From NCBI GenBank assembly GCA_018825725.1, contig JAHKBC010000141.1, positions 1 through 9,173 on the forward strand: a DNA stretch of 9,173 nucleotides, read 5' to 3'. Position 1 is the first letter of the stretch. Each line of letters starts with the position of its first letter. A program made the position numbers and the translations under genes. The notes under the pieces are model-generated. The model was not told where the DNA came from. It saw only the letters and a program-made list of their open reading frames with translations, and did not search any database. Shown here piece after piece: positions 6,725-9,173 of this stretch. Source of the stretch: Candidatus Omnitrophota bacterium. Lineage in GTDB: Bacteria > Omnitrophota > Gorgyraeia > Gygaellales > Profunditerraquicolaceae.

Positions 6725-6953
6725 TATTTTCGACAATCACCTTAGAAGCCATGCCATAGCCTAAAGCCAGGACACTCCTTCCGACCTTAATGGCTACCGG
6801 GCCTCTTAAGACAAAGTGGCTCAGGCGGGTAATCTCCCTTCCTTCATAGATACCCATGCTCAGGAACCTGTTGCGTAAACGCAAGCCTCCCTGAATCTCC
6901 ACGACCTTGCCTTTTTTATTCTCCTTCATTTGAACTAAAGAAAGTTTTTTCAT
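6717..6953 (-). CDS. feoA: Ferrous iron transport protein A
   Basis: This small cytoplasmic SH3-like partner of FeoB has 78 residues, normal for the family. The core is clear: RLRNRFLSMGIYEGREITRL (about 25-44), then a basic strand and VGRSVLALGYGMASKVIVE (57-75), with the G-x-A-x-K-I-like end typical of FeoA. The start at 6953 gives the expected N-terminus (MKKLSLVQMKENKKGKVVEI), with a weak AAGAAG ribosome site; a second methionine at codon 9 is less likely. Its stop overlaps the feoB start, so the two are translated together. It lies 62 bp after the ZIP transporter, and a promoter-like sequence occupies that gap, so feoAB may be expressed both from its own promoter and by read-through. Confidence 0.95.
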   Translation of the reverse strand: MKKLSLVQMKENKKGKVVEIQGGLRLRNRFLSMGIYEGREITRLSHFVLRGPVAIKVGRSVLALGYGMASKVIVENND

Positions 6954-6975
6954 AGTTTGTCTTCTTGATTAAAAC

Positions 6976-7004
6976 ATTTTATATTATCCTGGGGGTTAAA
7001 TCAA
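6976..7004 (-). promoter_or_regulatory. feoA: Candidate promoter of feoAB
   Basis: On the minus strand, TTGATT (7004-6999) and TAAAAT (6981-6976) are separated by 17 bp, four and five of six consensus matches. The predicted start near 6969 gives a leader of about 15 nt. The spacer contains AGGATAAT, which also occurs in the palindrome before the ZIP gene. No convincing Fur box is visible. Confidence 0.5.
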
Positions 7005-7015
7005 GGCGAATAAAT

Positions 7016-7759
7016 CTAGCCTGCAAAAAATGTTCGGGTCAAAGCCATAAAAGCAATGCCTAAAAGAAAGGCCAAAAACGCCAGAGAAGAATTCTTAAGA
7101 TTCTTCTCTTTATGTATCTGAGGGATCAAATCCGAGGAAGCGATATAGACAAAACCTCCAGCAGTAACCGGAACAATTACGCTCGATAACGAACCTACTT
7201 TATCATTAAGGATATACCCGATTAAAGCGCCGACCACAGCCAATAGGGCGGAGAAAAAATTATAAAGCAGCGCCTTCTTTTTGGTAAAGCCTCCATAAAT
7301 AAGCACGCCGAAATCCCCCAACTCCTGGGGTATTTCATGCATTATAACGGCTAGGGTAGTTGCAATGCCTAATTTTGTAGAAACCAGGTAGCTCACCGCG
7401 ATAATCAATCCATCCAGAAGATTATGAAAACCATCCCCAACCAGGCTTAGATAAGTAAAAGCGTGCACATCGCAATGGTCTTCATGGCAATGCCGCCAGC
7501 ATAAATAGCGTTCCAAAGCAAAAAATATCACCGTGCCCAAAATAAAGTAATAAAAAACAGATATGCTGCCCTTGGCTGATTCTAATGCTTCAGGCATTAA
7601 ATGCAGGAATGCGCCACCGATTAAGGCTCCGGCAGAAAAACCGATTAAATAGAAAAGGACCTCGTGCAGTAGCCGCTTTTTGATAAAAAGCGTAAAAACC
7701 CCCACAAAAGAAATAACACTAACTAGAATAGTACTTGCCAGAATCCAGATCAAAACCAT
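7016..7759 (-). CDS. ZIP-family divalent metal transporter
   Basis: This 247-residue inner-membrane protein has about eight hydrophobic segments. The family metal site is plain: HNLLDG at 112-117 (H112, N113, D116) in one helix and HEIPQELGDFG at 141-151 (H141, E142, E146, D149) in the next. The preceding loop is rich in possible ligands (C87, H90, C91, H92, H95, C96, H99), as in many ZIP proteins. ZIP proteins import Zn, Fe or Mn; the feoAB genes downstream make iron or manganese attractive here, but the substrate is not encoded in an obvious way. The ATG at 7759 has no Shine-Dalgarno sequence, being preceded by a T-run and AAAAAATCCCACC, which is unusual in this window where several genes have AGGAGG. 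A TTAGG/CCTAA palindrome lies 23 bp upstream. Initiation may be leaderless, or the true start may differ slightly. Confidence 0.93.
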   Translation of the reverse strand: MVLIWILASTILVSVISFVGVFTLFIKKRLLHEVLFYLIGFSAGALIGGAFLHLMPEALESAKGSISVFYYFILGTVIFFALERYLCWRHCHEDHCDVHAFTYLSLVGDGFHNLLDGLIIAVSYLVSTKLGIATTLAVIMHEIPQELGDFGVLIYGGFTKKKALLYNFFSALLAVVGALIGYILNDKVGSLSSVIVPVTAGGFVYIASSDLIPQIHKEKNLKNSSLAFLAFLLGIAFMALTRTFFAG

Positions 7760-7772
7760 GGTGGGATTTTTT

Positions 7773-7796
7773 AAAAAAAGGTTAGGATTATCCTAA
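7773..7796 (-). terminator. TTAGG/CCTAA palindrome with T-run: weak terminator or metal-regulator operator
   Basis: Positions 7782-7796 (TTAGGATTATCCTAA) are a perfect palindrome with 7-bp arms. On the minus strand it is followed, after CC, by seven T residues (7779-7773), the layout of an intrinsic terminator with a short, weak stem. The TTAGG/CCTAA half-sites also resemble DtxR/IdeR/MntR-type operators, and the site lies just before a metal transporter gene, with GATAAT in its centre as a possible -10 element. It overlaps the last codons of the 26-codon micro-ORF, so part of the symmetry is coding. Both roles remain possible. Confidence 0.45.
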
Positions 7797-7868
7797 ATTA
7801 GGCTTGCGGCCGTGATTGGCTTTTTTGGAACGCCAGTTAAGTTTACCTCTACGTTTACGTTTTCCCAT
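7788..7868 (-). CDS. 26-residue very basic micro-protein (Thx-like in size and charge)
   Basis: An ATG at 7868-7866 opens a 26-codon frame ending in TAA at 7790-7788. The product begins MGKRKRRGKLNWRSKK and continues ANHGRKPNLG: 11 of 26 residues are Lys or Arg, with none acidic. The length, MGK start and charge recall the small ribosomal protein Thx (bTHX) of the 30S subunit, but I cannot claim homology; other tiny ribosome-associated basic proteins are equally possible. It begins 2 nt after the stop of the CsgG-like gene, with a GGGG sequence overlapping that gene's end as a modest ribosome site, so it would be translated from the same mRNA. Its last codons overlap the TTAGG/CCTAA palindrome. 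The ordered, low-complexity-free sequence and the tight spacing argue for a real gene. Confidence 0.72.
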   Translation of the reverse strand: MGKRKRRGKLNWRSKKANHGRKPNLG

Positions 7869-7870
7869 TT

Positions 7871-8629
7871 TTATACCCCAGGTTGATATTTATAGTAGTT
7901 TGCCGGTATGGTCTGCGACACATACCTTATGGCTTCAATGATACAGATACGAATTGCTTTCTCCATAGGAGTGTTGGCATACATGGACAAACCGCCTCCT
8001 AAAGCCCATCCGCCAAAGAACCCGGCCATAAATCCACCTGCAACATCCGAGGCTTGTCCCTGAACACGGGTAGAAGACAGAATCTCTGTGGTTGAAGAAT
8101 CAATAATACGGATATCCAAAGCCATATGCGCCTTATTTAAAGCCGCACCTAATAATCCGCCTAAAATACCGCTACCCACCCCGCCTCCGCCGCCTATCCC
8201 TGCTGCTCCTCCTGAAGCTTGGGGTTCGAATTCAGTAACTGCTGCGCTTATAATTAAATCCGCAGTACGGATATTACCCCTCTGCGGTCCGGTTCCGGAT
8301 TGCGCAGCTCCTGACGCTGCTAACTCCTGTTCCCTCATAACTGCCTGTAATGCCTGGCGCTCAACTACGCTGAACCTATTGCTATTAACCATGGCTGTAA
8401 TCAACATCTCTCTTAATCCGCTGCCGATTTCATTGGTAGCCTTGGCTGCCTTAACATCAAAATCCGCTATAGCTACGCGCGCCTTAGGGCCTGAATAAGG
8501 AGGCAAAGCCTGTGCTCCGGCATTATTATCTACTTGCGCAGTAGGCTGAATCATCTGTTCGAGGGTAGCACAACCAATAGAACTAGTAATTAATATACCG
8601 GATAACACCAATAATAATACTTTACGCAT
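7871..8629 (-). CDS. CsgG-family outer-membrane lipoprotein
   Basis: The 252-residue precursor has a lipoprotein signal peptide: basic MRK, a hydrophobic stretch and a lipobox ending at C20 (TSSIGC). The mature part matches the CsgG/HfaB family, with RVAIADFDVKAA (about 51-62), a segment GSGLREMLITAMVNSNRFSV (69-88), then VERQALQAVMREQELAASG. Glycine-rich stretches at about 138-162 and 197-214 lie where CsgG forms its transmembrane beta-hairpins. CsgG itself is a nonameric outer-membrane channel for curli subunits; many homologues lack curli partners, and none is visible here, so the cargo is unknown. The start has an excellent ribosome site (AAGGAGGG, 8643-8636, 6 nt from ATG). A near-consensus promoter and a roughly 200-nt hairpin-rich leader precede it. 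The 26-codon micro-ORF follows after 2 nt. Confidence 0.9.
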   Translation of the reverse strand: MRKVLLLVLSGILITSSIGCATLEQMIQPTAQVDNNAGAQALPPYSGPKARVAIADFDVKAAKATNEIGSGLREMLITAMVNSNRFSVVERQALQAVMREQELAASGAAQSGTGPQRGNIRTADLIISAAVTEFEPQASGGAAGIGGGGGVGSGILGGLLGAALNKAHMALDIRIIDSSTTEILSSTRVQGQASDVAGGFMAGFFGGWALGGGLSMYANTPMEKAIRICIIEAIRYVSQTIPANYYKYQPGV

Positions 8630-8827
8630 CTTCTACCCTCCTTGAGCACCAAAATGCGCCTGAAAGGCGCGTCTGGCGAAAGTCCGCGCTAGCGGAGTTA
8701 GTGTACCTACACAACGCCGGCGCAATTCCGATTAGCACCGGGTGCAATTTCTGCAATACGCCTGCCGAAGGCAAGCATTTTAGCGAAATCCCGCAAAGCG
8801 GGAATAGAACACATTGTTTTACCACTT
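8630..8827 (-). promoter_or_regulatory. Long hairpin-rich 5' leader of the CsgG-like gene
   Basis: Between the predicted transcription start and the CsgG-like ATG lie about 198 nt without a credible gene but with many short inverted repeats: 8789-8803 (TCCCGC-AAA-GCGGGA), 8763-8773 (TGCC-GAA-GGCA), 8735-8745 (GCAC-CGG-GTGC), 8701-8712 (GTGTA-CC-TACAC), 8683-8696 (TCCGC-GCTA-GCGGA) and 8656-8670 (GCGCC-TGAAA-GGCGC). Segments 8775-8783 and 8649-8657 can pair over 9 bp with one G-U, closing a multi-branched domain that ends just before the ribosome site. It matches no riboswitch class I recognise. It may be a cis-regulatory RNA or an inserted palindromic repeat. Confidence 0.5.
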
Positions 8828-8833
8828 CATATT

Positions 8834-8862
8834 ACTATATAGAAAGACCTTATGGATGTCAA
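8834..8862 (-). promoter_or_regulatory. Near-consensus sigma-70 promoter of the CsgG-like operon
   Basis: On the minus strand, a perfect TTGACA (8862-8857) is followed after exactly 17 bp by TATAGT (8839-8834), five of six matches. Transcription should start near 8827, well upstream of the gene start at 8629. This is the strongest promoter match in the window. Confidence 0.8.
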
Positions 8863-8915
8863 GTTCAAACTTACCGCCAGAAAAAAATCTACAATGCCTT
8901 ATCTCGAGGATTTCC

Positions 8916-9173
8916 TTACAAAATATTCAACAAATCCGCGACTCTTTTAATAATAAGATCCGGCCTCTCTTTTTTAATCTCAAGAGGAGAACTGGAACCA
9001 GTAGTCACAATGACAGTTTTTACTCTGGCATTTTTTCCCGCCTGGGCATCTACCGTCATATCTCCTACATAAACAACTTCCTGACGTTTAACTGCCAACC
9101 TGTCTATAATACGCAGTAAAATCTCCGGATGAGGCTTGCCATATTTTAATTTATCGCCACAAAGCACATAATC
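8916..9173 (-). CDS. HAD-family phosphatase, C-terminal part (runs off right edge)
   Basis: The last 85 residues of a haloacid-dehalogenase-like hydrolase of the phosphoglycolate phosphatase type are present; the frame stays open to the right edge, so the true start is outside the window. HAD motif III is the lysine in KPHPE, and motif IV is VYVGDMTVDAQAG, whose two aspartates bind the catalytic magnesium. The nucleophile motif (DxDxT) would lie upstream. Such enzymes remove phosphate from small sugar or glycolate phosphates; the substrate cannot be told. The GTG at 9167 is just an internal codon. No clear terminator hairpin follows the stop, and the promoter of the CsgG-like gene starts about 50 bp later. 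Confidence 0.88.
   Translation of the reverse strand, partial: DYVLCGDKLKYGKPHPEILLRIIDRLAVKRQEVVYVGDMTVDAQAGKNARVKTVIVTTGSSSPLEIKKERPDLIIKRVADLLNIL

Noticed and set aside
6725..6736. TTG start giving FeoB four extra N-terminal residues
   Set aside because: The AGGTGA ribosome site is too close to the TTG, and the ATG at 6724 starts at the usual family N-terminus and overlaps the feoA stop.
6954..7015. Fur box upstream of feoA
   Set aside because: The A/T-rich sequence lacks the symmetric GATAAT/ATTATC array; only a single AGGATAAT half-site-like match is present.
8088..8498. 136-codon plus-strand frame rich in proline and alanine
   Set aside because: It mirrors the glycine/alanine-rich segments of the CsgG-like lipoprotein on the opposite strand.
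8651..8813. CRISPR-like repeat series
   Set aside because: The repeated units are unrelated short hairpins of different sequence with irregular spacing, not direct repeats with unique spacers.
8622..8825. Possible leader peptide gene (67 codons from a GTG) ending across the CsgG-like start codon
   Set aside because: Its sequence is made of hairpin arms, it has no ribosome site if transcription starts near 8827, and it resembles no protein. Translational coupling cannot be excluded but is not supported.
8863..8915. Terminator after the HAD phosphatase gene, suggested by a run of T on the minus strand
   Set aside because: No stem of useful length precedes the T-run; the best pairings are only three or four base pairs.
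1..9173. tRNA or rRNA genes
   Set aside because: I found no cloverleaf-like arrangement with a TTCGA-type T-loop and acceptor stem and no rRNA-like conserved stretch; the intergenic hairpins do not fit either.

Overview
All recognisable genes in this window lie on the minus strand, so transcription runs from high to low coordinates. The gene content suggests a Gram-negative, probably anaerobic bacterium: a CsgG-like outer-membrane lipoprotein with a lipobox, a ferrous-iron transporter (FeoA/FeoB), a radical SAM enzyme and a cysteine-bearing Rrf2 regulator. The moderately AT-rich sequence, hairpin-rich intergenic DNA and gene mix would suit an uncultivated candidate phylum such as Omnitrophota, but that is a guess; nothing here fixes the taxonomy.

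From right to left: (1) the C-terminal part of a HAD-family phosphatase runs off the right edge. (2) A near-consensus promoter (8834-8862) starts a leader of about 200 nt full of small hairpins. It precedes a CsgG-family lipoprotein, followed 2 nt later by a previously uncalled 26-codon, very basic micro-ORF. (3) A metal-uptake block follows: a ZIP-family transporter, feoA and feoB. A palindrome with TTAGG/CCTAA arms lies just upstream of the ZIP gene, and feoA has its own promoter-like sequence. The last gene, a ThiI/MnmA-like PP-loop sulfurtransferase, shares a TAATG stop/start with feoB. (4) A 399-aa protein with a TIR-like/deoxyribosyltransferase-like nucleotide-binding domain and a winged helix is a candidate defence gene. 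It is bracketed by two non-coding DNA blocks built of inverted repeats (3776-4000 and about 2347-2540). (5) An AmrS-type radical SAM enzyme and a nicotinamidase form a two-gene unit. (6) An Rrf2 regulator with a TTG start and three conserved cysteines overlaps a truncated FNR-type flavoprotein reductase. Its promoter is covered by a three-half-site palindromic operator.

Together, the window reads as core metabolism (iron and divalent-metal import, tRNA thiolation, NAD salvage, Fe-S-responsive regulation of a reductase) interrupted by one accessory gene. The least explained parts are that accessory protein, the inverted-repeat blocks flanking it, the structured leader of the CsgG-like gene and the micro-ORF. 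Family calls rest on motif recognition by eye; no database search or folding computation was run.
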